Shown: positions 54,125 through 63,508, counted from the stretch's first letter. The stretch is DNA of 64,000 bases from Flavobacterium sp. TR2 (GCF_025252405.1 NZ_CP104307.1:124001-188000), one strand, 5' to 3'. Notes: a model not told the origin generated them from the sequence alone. Made by a program: numbers and translations.

Positions 54125-54156
54125 AAAAAAGCCCTTAAACAAAAGTTAAGGGCTTA
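54125..54156 (-). terminator. Terminator of the MFS gene
   Basis: AAGCCCTTAA pairs with TTAAGGGCTT around a short loop; on the minus strand the run of T follows. It is a variant of the AACCCTTAAAC stem used elsewhere in the window. Confidence 0.85.
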
Positions 54157-54176
54157 AAAATTTGAATGTTTTAAAT

Positions 54177-55343
54177 TTATATGGGCTGCACTTGAAGCTG
54201 CTTTCGATGTAACCTCATCAATATGAATGTAATAACCATTCCTATCACAGACATTCCAACTCCAATAAGGTTTGGTGAAGAATAACTGAATCCAGCAGCA
54301 AGAGGCAATCCGCCAAGAAAGGCCCCTAAAGCATTTCCAATATTAAAACTTCCTTGCAAAGATGCAGAAGCGATCATCTCTGCGCCTTTTGCCGTACGGA
54401 TCATCAGCATTTGAATTGGAGCTATGACTGAGAACGAAATAGCACCCGTTAAGAAAGTCAGAAATAAGGACATATATTGGTTGAAGGAGAAAAAGTAAAC
54501 CAAAACCAGATCGGTAGACATTACAAGCAACAAAGCCAATGTTGTTGGAGCTGGTGAAAAACGGTCTGCGAGTTTTCCGCCTGCAAAGTTGCCGACCACC
54601 ATTCCTAATCCTGCCAAAATCAAGATAGACGAAACATCTTCTGGCAAAAACTTTGATACATTAATTAAAAGAGGAGCAATATAGCTTATCCAAGCAAACA
54701 GACCTCCAAAACCAATTGCGGTTATACCTATTATTAGCCATGCTTCTGTTTTCTTAAAAAACTGAAGCTGTGTTTTCATATTTACACTTTCGCCCTTTTC
54801 AAGATTTGGCATCCATAAATAAATAGCCAAAAATGTCAATAAGCCAACAAAAGCAATAAGCACAAAAGTATAGCGCCAAATAAAATGGTGCCCGATATAA
54901 GTTCCAATCGGTACGCCTATTAAGTTGGCAATTGTCAAACCGGCAAACATAATCGAGATCGCCTGAGCTTCTTTCCCTTTATCAGCCAAACGGCTTGCGA
55001 CTACCGCTCCCACTCCAAAGAAAGCACCATGCGGCAGTCCGGAAAGAAATCGGGAAGCAAATAAAACATTATAATCGGGAGCAATAATTGACAAAGCATT
55101 AAAAACGGCCAGCATTAGGGCTAAAATTAAGAGCATTTTCTTAGGCGCATAATTTCTTCCTGCTATTACCAGCAAAGGCGCTCCAATAACAACTCCAAGT
55201 GCATAAGACGAAATTAGATATCCGGCAACTGGAATTGAAACTTTCATATCTGAAGCTATATCTGGGAGCAATCCCATCATTACAAATTCTGTAATTCCAA
55301 TAGTTAACCCTCCTAATGAGAGTGCAATAAGACTTTTTTTCAT
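54177..55343 (-). CDS. MFS transporter, DHA1/AraJ-like
   Basis: 388 residues with twelve predicted membrane helices. ALSLGGLTIGITEFVMMGLL at the start, SSYALGVVIGAPLLVIAGRN (motif A region) and FLSGLPHGAFFGVGAVVASR match the DHA1 drug or sugar efflux group similar to AraJ/YdhP. Efflux by proton antiport is expected; the substrate is not known. It is divergent from an AraC gene at 55447, which most likely controls it. Confidence 0.9.
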   Translation of the reverse strand: MKKSLIALSLGGLTIGITEFVMMGLLPDIASDMKVSIPVAGYLISSYALGVVIGAPLLVIAGRNYAPKKMLLILALMLAVFNALSIIAPDYNVLFASRFLSGLPHGAFFGVGAVVASRLADKGKEAQAISIMFAGLTIANLIGVPIGTYIGHHFIWRYTFVLIAFVGLLTFLAIYLWMPNLEKGESVNMKTQLQFFKKTEAWLIIGITAIGFGGLFAWISYIAPLLINVSKFLPEDVSSILILAGLGMVVGNFAGGKLADRFSPAPTTLALLLVMSTDLVLVYFFSFNQYMSLFLTFLTGAISFSVIAPIQMLMIRTAKGAEMIASASLQGSFNIGNALGAFLGGLPLAAGFSYSSPNLIGVGMSVIGMVITFILMRLHRKQLQVQPI

Positions 55344-55380
55344 TTTGATGTGATGTAGAAAGGAATAGATTTCTACGTGG

Positions 55381-55421
55381 CAAAATTAACACCGCTACGC
55401 CAGAAATAAGTTGTAAATTTG
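55381..55421. promoter_or_regulatory. Divergent -7 boxes of MFS and AraC genes
   Basis: CAAAATTA at 55381-55388 is TAATTTTG on the minus strand, in place for the MFS gene. TAAATTTG at 55414-55421 is the -7 box for the AraC gene 26 bp before its ATG. Confidence 0.6.
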
Positions 55422-55446
55422 TGACATAAAATTGTATATTTAAGTT

Positions 55447-56280
55447 ATGCCGAAATTAAACCAGTTCAAAACGCTTGTTCTTGATGAGTTTGAAGAAGAA
55501 AAATTTCATCTTCCTCCGCATACGCATACCTATTACGAAATCATTTATATCAAGAAAGGAAGCGGCATCCATCATTTGAATAATAATCTGCTCCCATACA
55601 AAGCGGGAGATTTATTTGTTATCTCGCCAGATGATGAGCATTATTTTGATATAAAGAAAAGCACGCGATTTATTTTTATCAAATTCACAGATAATTATTT
55701 TAACTCCAAACAGAATTTGACTTGCGATGAGTTTCTGGTAAACACACCCGAAAGTTTCATGCGGGACAAAATCCTTAAAGAAACCGTTTTGAAGTTTGAC
55801 GAACCCTGCAGAACGATTTTAAAAAATACAGTCGAAAATATCGTAACCTACAACCAATATATTGATGTTACCTCTTCGCCTATTGTCTTCTATCAGATTC
55901 TTTCCATTTTTGGCTTAATTAAAGAAACCATTCGCTGCATGAATCTTCAGATGAAATCGGCACATTTTGACAGTGAGCAGATTGCAAACTATATTCATCA
56001 AAACATCTATCAGCCCAAATTGGTTCAGGTTAAAGTGATTGCAGAACATTTTAATATTGCCCACACCTATTTTAGCGCTTATTTTAAAAGGACATTCAGC
56101 ATAAGCTATCGCGAATACATTCATAATTTGAGAATGACTTTAATCGAAAAAAGATTCCACAACAATCAGCTTCCGATTAAACAGATAGCGTACGAATTTG
56201 GTTTTACCGACGAAAGCCATTTGACCAATTATTTTAAAAAACGCAGGAACATGAAACCAACCGATTTTAAGAAACTCTAG
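55447..56280 (+). CDS. AraC family transcriptional regulator
   Basis: 277 residues. N-terminal cupin with KFHLPPHTHTYYEIIYIKKG and YKAGDLFVISPDDEHYFDI, then a C-terminal AraC domain with QVKVIAEHFNIAHTYFSAYF and IKQIAYEFGFTDESHLTNYF then KKRRNMKPTDFKKL. It is divergent from the MFS exporter and probably regulates it. The His-rich cupin could bind a small effector. Effector unknown. Confidence 0.92.
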   Translation: MPKLNQFKTLVLDEFEEEKFHLPPHTHTYYEIIYIKKGSGIHHLNNNLLPYKAGDLFVISPDDEHYFDIKKSTRFIFIKFTDNYFNSKQNLTCDEFLVNTPESFMRDKILKETVLKFDEPCRTILKNTVENIVTYNQYIDVTSSPIVFYQILSIFGLIKETIRCMNLQMKSAHFDSEQIANYIHQNIYQPKLVQVKVIAEHFNIAHTYFSAYFKRTFSISYREYIHNLRMTLIEKRFHNNQLPIKQIAYEFGFTDESHLTNYFKKRRNMKPTDFKKL

Positions 56281-56322
56281 TTAGCGAAATCTTAAAAAGT
56301 TATTTCCTCTAACATTTTTATC

Positions 56323-56330
56323 TAAATTTG
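56323..56330 (+). promoter_or_regulatory. -7 box of the copper island
   Basis: TAAATTTG matches TAnnTTTG and precedes the TTG start of the Cys-rich secreted protein by 20 bp. Confidence 0.55.
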
Positions 56331-56349
56331 TATTTCTAAAACAATTTCT

Positions 56350-56706
56350 TTGAGCAAGAAAATCCATATAATAATGCTTTTTATAACACTTGTTTTCTTT
56401 TTGAATCCGAGTTATGCTCATGCGTGCAATACTGGACATACCAAAGAAATTGCCGCTAAAGAAGAAAACAGCTGTTCTAACAAATGCTGCGAAAAGAAAA
56501 CTTCAAAACAAGAGAAGCATAATTGTGATGGAAAATGCCGCCATTCGGGCTGCAACACCTCAACCTTAAACATTCTTTTAACTTCAAATGATTTTGATTT
56601 ACAAAACGATGTTTTCAATTTCTCTTTAAAAAACACTATTTCATCTTATAGTAATGCCGCTATTTCTTCTGGTTTTACTTCTATTTGGCTAAAGCCTAAA
56701 ATATAA
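56350..56706 (+). CDS. Secreted Cys/His-rich small protein (copper island)
   Basis: 118 residues if the TTG at 56350 is the start; that start gives a positively charged signal peptide (MSKKIHIIMLFITLVFFLNP). The ATG at 56374 removes most of the charge. The mature part has seven Cys (about 26, 42, 46, 47, 59, 63, 68) with NKCCEKK and HNCDGKCRHSGC, plus several His, so it probably binds soft metal, likely copper. The C-terminal half lacks Cys. It begins a run of copper genes; the next gene (DUF3347) starts 99 bp later. No family recognised. Confidence 0.7.
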   Translation: MSKKIHIIMLFITLVFFLNPSYAHACNTGHTKEIAAKEENSCSNKCCEKKTSKQEKHNCDGKCRHSGCNTSTLNILLTSNDFDLQNDVFNFSLKNTISSYSNAAISSGFTSIWLKPKI

Positions 56707-56805
56707 TTATTGTATTTGTGATAGCCCATATTGGGTCTTTTTTGAAATCAAATTTTTTAATTAATTTTAAAGGAAATTAAAATCCTTTACCAAATATAAT
56801 ATACA

Positions 56806-57333
56806 ATGAAAAAATCAATCATAGTTTTAGCAACGGCGCTTACAGTATTATTTAGCGCAAATACTATTCAGGCAAAAAACAATAACTCTGAATTGACAGC
56901 GGTCGAAATTGCAGATTCTCAATTGCAATCGGTTTATGATGCTTACTTTACTGTAAAAGATGCCTTGATTAAAAGCGACAGCAAATTGGCTTCGGCAAAA
57001 GCCAAAGACCTACTGACTGCAATTACTGCGGTAAAAATGGATAAATTAAAAAGCAACGAACATACTGTTTGGATGAAAGTTATGAAAAAACTAACTGCCG
57101 ATGCCAAAAGTATTTCTGCTACAACAGATCTTAAAAAACAGCGCGAGTCTTTCAAATCTTTATCCAAAAGCACTTACGACTTGATAAAAGTTTCAAGTCC
57201 GACAGAACCAATCTACAAACAATATTGCCCAATGGCAGACGCTGATTGGTTAAGCAAAGAAAAAGCAGTTAAAAACCCTTACTATGGTTCTTCTATGCTT
57301 ACTTGCGGAAATGTAGTAGAAACAATCAAATAA
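56806..57333 (+). CDS. DUF3347 domain periplasmic protein
   Basis: 175 residues with signal peptide (MKKSIIVLATALTVLFSANT). The DUF3347 domain spans about 33-170 (LQSVYDAYFTVKDALIKSDS, SKLASAKAKDLLTAI), ending with YKQYCPMADADWLSKEKAVK and SSMLTCGNV. Cys141-Pro-Met143 and Met164/Cys167 form plausible soft-metal sites. DUF3347 domains are found with CusB-type copper/silver exporters and act as periplasmic metal binders. It ends 2 bp before the regulator gene, so they form one unit. Confidence 0.87.
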   Translation: MKKSIIVLATALTVLFSANTIQAKNNNSELTAVEIADSQLQSVYDAYFTVKDALIKSDSKLASAKAKDLLTAITAVKMDKLKSNEHTVWMKVMKKLTADAKSISATTDLKKQRESFKSLSKSTYDLIKVSSPTEPIYKQYCPMADADWLSKEKAVKNPYYGSSMLTCGNVVETIK

Positions 57334-57335
57334 AT

Positions 57336-57896
57336 ATGAAGCTCTACATCAAAAATATGGTGTGCAGCCGATGCAAAATGGTAGTGAAGTCTGAGTTCGA
57401 AAAGCTCGGACTTCAACCTACTGCTGTAGAATTGGGAGAAGTGGAACTAAACGAAGAAATCAGCGATAAGCAGAAAGAGATTCTATTAGAAAATCTTCAA
57501 GCTCTAGGTTTTGATTTAATTGATGACAAAAAAACAAAAACGGTTGAAAAAATAAAAAACCTGATTGTCGATTTGGTCCATCATAAAAACAACGATCTTA
57601 AAATCAACTTGTCCGATTATTTAGCCGAAAATCTGAATCAGGACTATAATTCGCTAAGCAATTTATTTTCTGAAATAGAAAACACTACTATCGAAAAGTA
57701 TTTCATTAGCCAAAAAATCGAAAAAGTAAAAGAATTATTGATTTATAATGAACTTTCGTTAAGCGAAATTGCCGATATGCTCAACTACAGCAATGTGGCC
57801 CATTTAAGCAATCAATTCAAGAAAATCACAGGCTTTACTCCTACGTCTTTCAAACAGTCAAAAGATAATAAACGTATTCAGATTGAGAATTTGTAG
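57336..57896 (+). CDS. HMA-like/AraC fusion regulator
   Basis: 186 residues from the ATG at 57336 (MKLYIKNMVCSRCKMVVKSE); a frame from 57303 overlaps the DUF3347 gene. An N-terminal HMA-type ferredoxin-like domain (about 1-70) holds CSRC (Cys10, Cys13). A C-terminal AraC-type helix-turn-helix region (about 130-180) has LSLSEIADMLNYSNVAHLSN then QFKKITGFTPTSFKQS. The build suggests a copper-sensing regulator in which a metallochaperone-like domain replaces the usual cupin. Its promoter target could be the island itself. Not in the classical CueR/CopY families. Confidence 0.8.
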   Translation: MKLYIKNMVCSRCKMVVKSEFEKLGLQPTAVELGEVELNEEISDKQKEILLENLQALGFDLIDDKKTKTVEKIKNLIVDLVHHKNNDLKINLSDYLAENLNQDYNSLSNLFSEIENTTIEKYFISQKIEKVKELLIYNELSLSEIADMLNYSNVAHLSNQFKKITGFTPTSFKQSKDNKRIQIENL

Positions 57897-57907
57897 TTTT
57901 TTTTATT

Positions 57908-58108
57908 TAACCGCAAAGGCACTAAGGTTTACACAAAGTTCGCAAAGTTTTTTAGCCACAGACTATAAGGATTAAAAGGATTTTAAAATCTGTGTTAATC
58001 TTTTTAATCTGTGGCTAACTTTTTATGCGCAAAGCTTTGAGAACTCTCTACTCCTTAAACAAACAAAACTTAGTGCTCTTTGCGCAATTCTTTGCGCCCT
58101 TTGCGTTA
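57908..58108. repeat. Nested double inverted repeat before copA
   Basis: The gap 57897-58211 (315 bp) has no gene. The outer arms are CGCAAAGG-type: the left (57908-57952) reads TAACCGCAAAGGCACTAAGG, and the right (58069-58108) on the minus strand TTAACGCAAAGGGCGCAAAG. The inner arms are TTAGCCACAGA (57952-57962) and TCTGTGGCTAA (58008-58018), with AAGGATTAAAAGG-like extension. Two element types are thus nested inside each other. Confidence 0.75.
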
Positions 58109-58211
58109 AAAAACAGCATTTAGTAAATCTTACAAATCATTCCCAAAATTCTACAAACCAAACTCAGAGATACTTCGGAAATTTGCATTGTAATACTTAA
58201 AAACCAATACA

Positions 58212-60752
58212 ATGACTCATCAATATATAATTTCAGGAATGTCGTGTGACGGCTGCCGCAAAAAAGTAGAAAAAACTCTGAATGAAGTCGAAGGCGTTCA
58301 TGCAGCAGTTACGCTGAATCCGCCAACGGCTACCATTACCATGGAAAAACATATTCCGACAGAAAAATTCCAAGAAGTTTTAGCTGCCGCGGGAAATTAT
58401 ACTATTGAAATGGATTCTCCTAAAAAACATGGAGAAGCTGCCGTTAAATCTTGCTGCTCAAGCCACAAAAAAGAGCATCATGATCATAATCATCATAAAA
58501 CAGAAGCTAAAAAAGTACACCAGCACAGTGCAAATGGCGTTTATTACTGCCCCATGCATTGTGAAGGAGATAAAACATACGATAAACCAGGGGACTGCCC
58601 AGTCTGCGGAATGGATTTAGTGCCGCAAGTTGCCATAACTGCAACACAATTTACTTGTCCGATGCATCCGGAAATTGTTTCAAACGAGCCAGGCGATTGC
58701 CCGATTTGCGGAATGGATCTAGTCCCAATGCAGGCTTCTGAAAGCGAAGAGAACAAAACCTATTTGGATTTATTGAAGAAAATGAAAATTGCGATTTTGT
58801 TTACGCTTCCAATTTTCATCATTTCAATGTCAGAAATGATTCCAAATAATCCGCTGTACAATATCATGTCAATAGAAAAATGGAATTGGGTTCAGCTTTT
58901 ATTTTCGATTCCCGTTTTGTTTTATGCGGGTTGGATGTTTTTCGTTCGCGCCTACAAATCCATTATCACATGGAACTTGAATATGTTTACATTAATAGGA
59001 ATTGGAACCAGCGTCGCTTTCCTGTTTAGTATTGTCGGAATGTTTTTTCCGGATATATTTCCATCCGAATTCAAATCGCATCACGGAACCATTCATTTGT
59101 ATTTTGAAGCTGCAACTGTCATAATCACTTTAGTTTTGTTAGGGCAATTACTCGAAGCCAAAGCACACGGGCAAACGAATGGAGCCATAAAAGAATTATT
59201 AAAATTAGCTCCAACAGAAGCGACTTTGGTTGAAAACGGAAATGATAGAGTGATTTCGATCCATAACATTAAAAAAGGCGATTTGCTTCGCGTAAAACCA
59301 GGAGAAAAAATTCCGGTTGACGGAAAAATAACAACTGGCGAAAGCAGCATCGACGAATCTATGATTACGGGAGAACCAATTCCGGTAGACAAAAAAACGG
59401 GCGACCCCGTAATTTCCGGAACTATAAACGGAACAAAATCGTTTGTCATGATTGCCGAAAAAGTAGGTTCAGAAACCATGCTTTCGCAGATTATCCAGAT
59501 GGTGAATGATGCCAGCAGATCTCGCGCTCCAATTCAGAAATTAGCCGATCGCGTTTCTAAATATTTTGTGCCAACTGTAGTTATCATTTCAATTGTAACC
59601 TTTTTTGTCTGGGCAAAATTTGGTCCAGAACCTGCTTACGTTTACGGATTAATCAATGCGATTGCCGTTTTAATTATCGCCTGCCCTTGTGCTCTCGGAC
59701 TGGCAACTCCAATGTCGGTTATGGTAGGCGTTGGAAAAGGTGCCCAAAACGGAATCTTGATTAAAAATGCTGAAGCACTCGAAAACATGAACAAAATCGA
59801 TGTTTTGATTACTGATAAAACAGGAACTATTACTGAAGGAAAACCGTCTGTAGAAAAAATATATGCAGTTAATAATGACGAAGATTTTCTGCTTCAAAAC
59901 ATTGCTTCTCTAAATCAGCATAGCGAACATCCTTTGGCGCTGGCCGTAGTCAATTTCGCGAAAGCAAAAAACAGCTCTTTCAAAGAAGTTCAAGGTTTTG
60001 AAACTATTGCGGGAAAAGGCGTTTTAGGAACTATCCAAAATATAAAAGTTGCTTTAGGAAATAAAAAACTAATGGAAGAAATTGGCGCTCCTGTTTCTAA
60101 TGATTTAGAACAAAAAGTAACTGCCGAACAGAATTTAGGAAAAACTATTTCGTACATCGCAATAGAAAATAGCGTTTTAGGTTTTGTAGCCATTACCGAC
60201 GCTATCAAAGAAAATAGTGCAAAAGCCATTAAAGAATTAATTGCCCAAGGCGTTGAGGTTATCATGATGACAGGCGACAATCATAATACTGCAAAAGCAG
60301 TTGCAGATCATTTGCACTTGAGCTCTTTTAAAGCCGATTGTCTTCCAGAAGATAAGTTAAAAGAAATTGAACGACTGCAAGCACAAGGAAAAATTGTAGC
60401 AATGGCTGGAGACGGAATCAACGACGCACCTGCTTTAGCTCAATCCAATATTGGTATCGCAATGGGAACAGGAACTGACGTTGCGATTGAAAGCGCTAAA
60501 ATCACTTTGGTAAAAGGCGATCTTAACGGAATTGTAAAAGCAAAAAACCTTAGCCATGCGGTAATGTCAAACATCAAACAGAATTTATTCTTTGCCTTTA
60601 TCTACAATACGTTGGGTGTGCCAATTGCTGCGGGAATCTTATATCCATTTTTAGGAATTTTGCTTTCACCGATGCTGGCAGCAGTGGCCATGAGTTTGAG
60701 TTCCGTTTCAGTAATCGTCAATGCTTTGCGATTGAGAAATCTAAAATTGTAA
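58212..60752 (+). CDS. copA: Copper-exporting P1B-type ATPase
   Basis: 846 residues. An N-terminal HMA domain carries GMSCDGC (Cys12, Cys15). A His-rich linker (about 82-108, [18 protein letters not shown]) precedes two zinc-ribbon-like heavy-metal-binding domains, [12 protein letters not shown] to CPVCGMDL (113-134) and TCPMHPEI to CPICGMDL (149-168). Eight membrane helices follow with the actuator TGE(388), the CPC motif [11 protein letters not shown] at 491-493, phosphorylation DKTGT at 535-539 and SEHPLA at 571. It exports Cu(I) from the cytosol. The second of two neighbouring metal-binding ribbons is a common addition in Bacteroidota. All motifs are intact. Confidence 0.96.
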   Translation: MTHQYIISGMSCDGCRKKVEKTLNEVEGVHAAVTLNPPTATITMEKHIPTEKFQEVLAAAGNYTIEMDSPKKHGEAAVKSCCSSHKKEHHDHNHHKTEAKKVHQHSANGVYYCPMHCEGDKTYDKPGDCPVCGMDLVPQVAITATQFTCPMHPEIVSNEPGDCPICGMDLVPMQASESEENKTYLDLLKKMKIAILFTLPIFIISMSEMIPNNPLYNIMSIEKWNWVQLLFSIPVLFYAGWMFFVRAYKSIITWNLNMFTLIGIGTSVAFLFSIVGMFFPDIFPSEFKSHHGTIHLYFEAATVIITLVLLGQLLEAKAHGQTNGAIKELLKLAPTEATLVENGNDRVISIHNIKKGDLLRVKPGEKIPVDGKITTGESSIDESMITGEPIPVDKKTGDPVISGTINGTKSFVMIAEKVGSETMLSQIIQMVNDASRSRAPIQKLADRVSKYFVPTVVIISIVTFFVWAKFGPEPAYVYGLINAIAVLIIACPCALGLATPMSVMVGVGKGAQNGILIKNAEALENMNKIDVLITDKTGTITEGKPSVEKIYAVNNDEDFLLQNIASLNQHSEHPLALAVVNFAKAKNSSFKEVQGFETIAGKGVLGTIQNIKVALGNKKLMEEIGAPVSNDLEQKVTAEQNLGKTISYIAIENSVLGFVAITDAIKENSAKAIKELIAQGVEVIMMTGDNHNTAKAVADHLHLSSFKADCLPEDKLKEIERLQAQGKIVAMAGDGINDAPALAQSNIGIAMGTGTDVAIESAKITLVKGDLNGIVKAKNLSHAVMSNIKQNLFFAFIYNTLGVPIAAGILYPFLGILLSPMLAAVAMSLSSVSVIVNALRLRNLKL

Positions 60753-60770
60753 ATTGGGAGTAATTATTTC

Positions 60771-60899
60771 AACACATAGAGACATAACTTTGCATTGCGC
60801 ATAAAGGCGTTTCACTTGCATCAATACACATAGCTATGTGTGGAAACTAGTTTCTTTATTCTCTTTTTTTAGACAAAAAAATCTATGTCTCTATGTGTT
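60771..60899. repeat. AACACATAGAGACAT inverted repeat between copA and oxidase gene
   Basis: AACACATAGAGACATA (60771-60786) pairs perfectly with TATGTCTCTATGTGTT (60884-60899). In the centre there is a second perfect palindrome, ACACATAGCTATGTGT (60826-60841). The gap 60753-60938 has no gene. Confidence 0.85.
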
Positions 60900-60938
60900 A
60901 AAATTCAATTATGTTCAATTGATTTAAAATTATAATCC

Positions 60939-63182
60939 ATGATTAAAATTAAATATATACTGATTCTTTCTTTAATTGCTTTTCAGCTGAAGGCTCAAAA
61001 AGTCGTGCGTTACGATTTGCACGTTCGCGATACGATTGTCAATTTTTCGGGCAAAGAAAAACGAGCGATTGCGGTAAACGGACAAATTCCGATGCCGACT
61101 CTGACTTTTACCGAAGGCGATATTGCGGAAATTTATGTGCACAACGAATTAAAAAAAGAAACGACTTCGATGCACTGGCACGGACTGTTTCTGCCAAATA
61201 AAGAAGACGGAGTTCCGTACCTGACGCAAATGCCTATTGAACCTGGAACGACTCATAAATATACTTTTCCAATTATTCAGAACGGTACATATTGGTATCA
61301 TAGCCATTCGGGGTTACAAGAACAAATTGGTCTGTACGGACTTTTTATCATCAATAAGAAAAAAGACGATCCGACAATTCGAAAAGGAATTGATGATTTA
61401 CCGACAATTCCCGTTATTTTGAGCGAATGGTCAGATTTGAAACCAGAGAATATTCAGCGAATGCTGCACAACGCCAACGATTGGTTTGCGATTAAAAAAG
61501 GAACGACTCAAAGTTATGCCGAAGCCATTAAGCAAGGACATTTTTCGACTAAAGTGACCAACGAATGGAAACGAATGAACGCAATGGATGTCAGCGATGT
61601 CTATTATGAAAAATTTTTAATCAACGGGAAAAACGAACAGCAGTTTTCAGATCTTAAACCAGGCTCAAAAGTAAGACTGCGAATTGCAAATGGAGGTGCT
61701 TCCAGTTATTTCTGGCTGACTTATGGCGGAGGAAAAATCACAGTCGTAGCCAGCGACGGAAATGACGTGGAACCTGTAGAAGTCGATCGTTTGATTATTG
61801 CCGTTTCTGAAACTTATGATGTTGTGGTTACAATTCCCGAGAACCATAAATCTTTTGCCTTTTTGGCTACGGCTGAAGACAGAACGGGATCTGCATCTTT
61901 GTTTTTAGGAAATGGAGAAAAACAGCCTGTTCATTATCTTTCGAAATTAAAATACTTTGAAGGCATGAAAATGATGAACGACATGATGAAAATGAATGGC
62001 GACATGAATGACATGGGCATGAATATGTCTTTGAATAAAATGGATATGAATGCCGTAATGTATCCAGAAATTTCAGGCGAAGACGAAAATGCAAAACCCG
62101 CAATGGACCATTCGAAGCATAATATGGAAGACATGAAAATGGAAAGCGACAGCACTGAAACTTCCGAAATTGTGACTTTAAACTACGGAATGCTGAAGTC
62201 TCCTTTTAAAACGAACCTTCCAAAAAATGCTCCGGTAAAAGAATTGCGTTTTACGCTTTCCGGAAACATGAATCGCTACGTTTGGAGTCTAGACAATAAA
62301 GTGGTTTCTGAAACCGATAAAATCTTAATTAAGAAAGGAGAAAACGTTCGCATCGTTTTGTACAACGGTTCCATGATGCGCCACCCCATGCACTTGCACG
62401 GTCATGATTTTAGAATTTTGAACGAACATGGCGATTATTCTCCTTTGAAAAATGTGATTGATATTATGCCAATGGAAACCGATACAATCGAATTTCAGGC
62501 AAATGCAGACGGCGACTGGTTTTTTCACTGCCATATTTTGTATCACATGATGGCTGGAATGGGACGAATTTTTACTTACGAAAATTCAGCTCCAAATCCG
62601 TTGATTCATCATCCTGAAATGGCCTTTAAAATGCTGAAAATGGATGACAGAATGTTTCATTTTAGGGCTGAAAATGATTTTGCAACCAACGGAAACGATG
62701 GTGAAGCCATGTTAAGCAACACACGTTGGAGCATCGGAACAGAATGGAGATTGGGTTATAACGACAAACATGGTTATGAAACCGAAACGCATATTGGACG
62801 ATATATTGGAAAAAATCAATGGCTGATGCCTTTTATTGGTTTTGACTGGAGATACCGAAAAATGGGAATAGACGAACAGGAACAAAACCTTTGGGGACAG
62901 AAAAATACCAAAGACAATCGTTCGGTTTTTAGTGCAGGTCTCGAATATACGTTGCCGATGCTCATAAAAGCCCAAGTTGAGGTTTATACAGATGGAAATG
63001 TTCGCTTGCAATTTGAACGAAAAGACATTCCGCTTTCTCAGCGCCTTCGAATGAATCTAATGTGGAACACCGATAAAGAATATATGGCTGGTTTAAAATA
63101 TATCGTTGGTCGAAACTTCGGAATCACAACGCATTATGACAGCGATATGGGAATTGGTTTTGGAGTTAATTTGAATTATTAA
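60939..63182 (+). CDS. Multicopper oxidase fused to a C-terminal CopB-like beta-barrel
   Basis: 747 residues. Signal peptide MIKIKYILILSLIAFQLKAQ. Copper sites: SMHWHGLF (79-82) and TYWYHSHSGLQ (119-125) in the first cupredoxin domain, and RHPMHLHGHDFR (482-488) and FFHCHILYHM (530-536) in the third, so T1 and trinuclear sites are complete. Between (about 343-400) lies a Met-rich stretch, for example MMNDMMKMNGDMNDMG, which binds cuprous ion in CueO/CopA. The last 180 residues (about 565-747) are a beta-barrel-like domain ending GFGVNLNY and resemble the CopB outer-membrane domain. The oxidase would detoxify Cu(I) at the outer membrane. Confidence 0.9.
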   Translation: MIKIKYILILSLIAFQLKAQKVVRYDLHVRDTIVNFSGKEKRAIAVNGQIPMPTLTFTEGDIAEIYVHNELKKETTSMHWHGLFLPNKEDGVPYLTQMPIEPGTTHKYTFPIIQNGTYWYHSHSGLQEQIGLYGLFIINKKKDDPTIRKGIDDLPTIPVILSEWSDLKPENIQRMLHNANDWFAIKKGTTQSYAEAIKQGHFSTKVTNEWKRMNAMDVSDVYYEKFLINGKNEQQFSDLKPGSKVRLRIANGGASSYFWLTYGGGKITVVASDGNDVEPVEVDRLIIAVSETYDVVVTIPENHKSFAFLATAEDRTGSASLFLGNGEKQPVHYLSKLKYFEGMKMMNDMMKMNGDMNDMGMNMSLNKMDMNAVMYPEISGEDENAKPAMDHSKHNMEDMKMESDSTETSEIVTLNYGMLKSPFKTNLPKNAPVKELRFTLSGNMNRYVWSLDNKVVSETDKILIKKGENVRIVLYNGSMMRHPMHLHGHDFRILNEHGDYSPLKNVIDIMPMETDTIEFQANADGDWFFHCHILYHMMAGMGRIFTYENSAPNPLIHHPEMAFKMLKMDDRMFHFRAENDFATNGNDGEAMLSNTRWSIGTEWRLGYNDKHGYETETHIGRYIGKNQWLMPFIGFDWRYRKMGIDEQEQNLWGQKNTKDNRSVFSAGLEYTLPMLIKAQVEVYTDGNVRLQFERKDIPLSQRLRMNLMWNTDKEYMAGLKYIVGRNFGITTHYDSDMGIGFGVNLNY

Positions 63183-63282
63183 ATTATAAAAACATTAACT
63201 TTTTTGTAAGAATCAACTCAATAGAATCTTTATATATTTGGATCACCAATTATAATCTCTAACACAAAAAACATTTAAAAAA

Positions 63283-63444
63283 ATGACAAAAGTAATCACC
63301 GTAGTAACAGTTGCTTTATTTTCAATCGGCGTAATGGCGCAAGAAACCAAACCGGCGACAAAAGATAAAGCTAAAAAAGAATCTTGCTGCAAAAAGACAT
63401 CGACAGATAAAAAAGACAAAAAATCTTGCTGCGTTAAAAAATAA
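63283..63444 (+). CDS. Short secreted Cys-rich peptide
   Basis: A 53-residue protein, ATG at 63283, TAA at 63442-63444. The signal peptide MTKVITVVTVALFSIGVMAQ is followed by a Lys-rich mature part with two SCC motifs, KKESCCKK and KKSCCVKK. It is likely a periplasmic copper-binding buffer. It is separated by 100 bp from the oxidase and followed by a terminator. A TATATTTG -7-like box at 63233-63240 may give it a separate promoter. Confidence 0.75.
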   Translation: MTKVITVVTVALFSIGVMAQETKPATKDKAKKESCCKKTSTDKKDKKSCCVKK

Positions 63445-63462
63445 ATGAAAATCTAATTTCAA

Positions 63463-63496
63463 GAAAAAGGCCTCAAATATTTTGAGGCCTTTCTTT
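63463..63496 (+). terminator. Terminator of the copper island
   Basis: AAAGGCCTCAAA and TTTGAGGCCTTT pair around a very small loop and are followed by T-rich sequence. Confidence 0.9.
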
Positions 63497-63508
63497 ATGC
63501 TTATTTTT

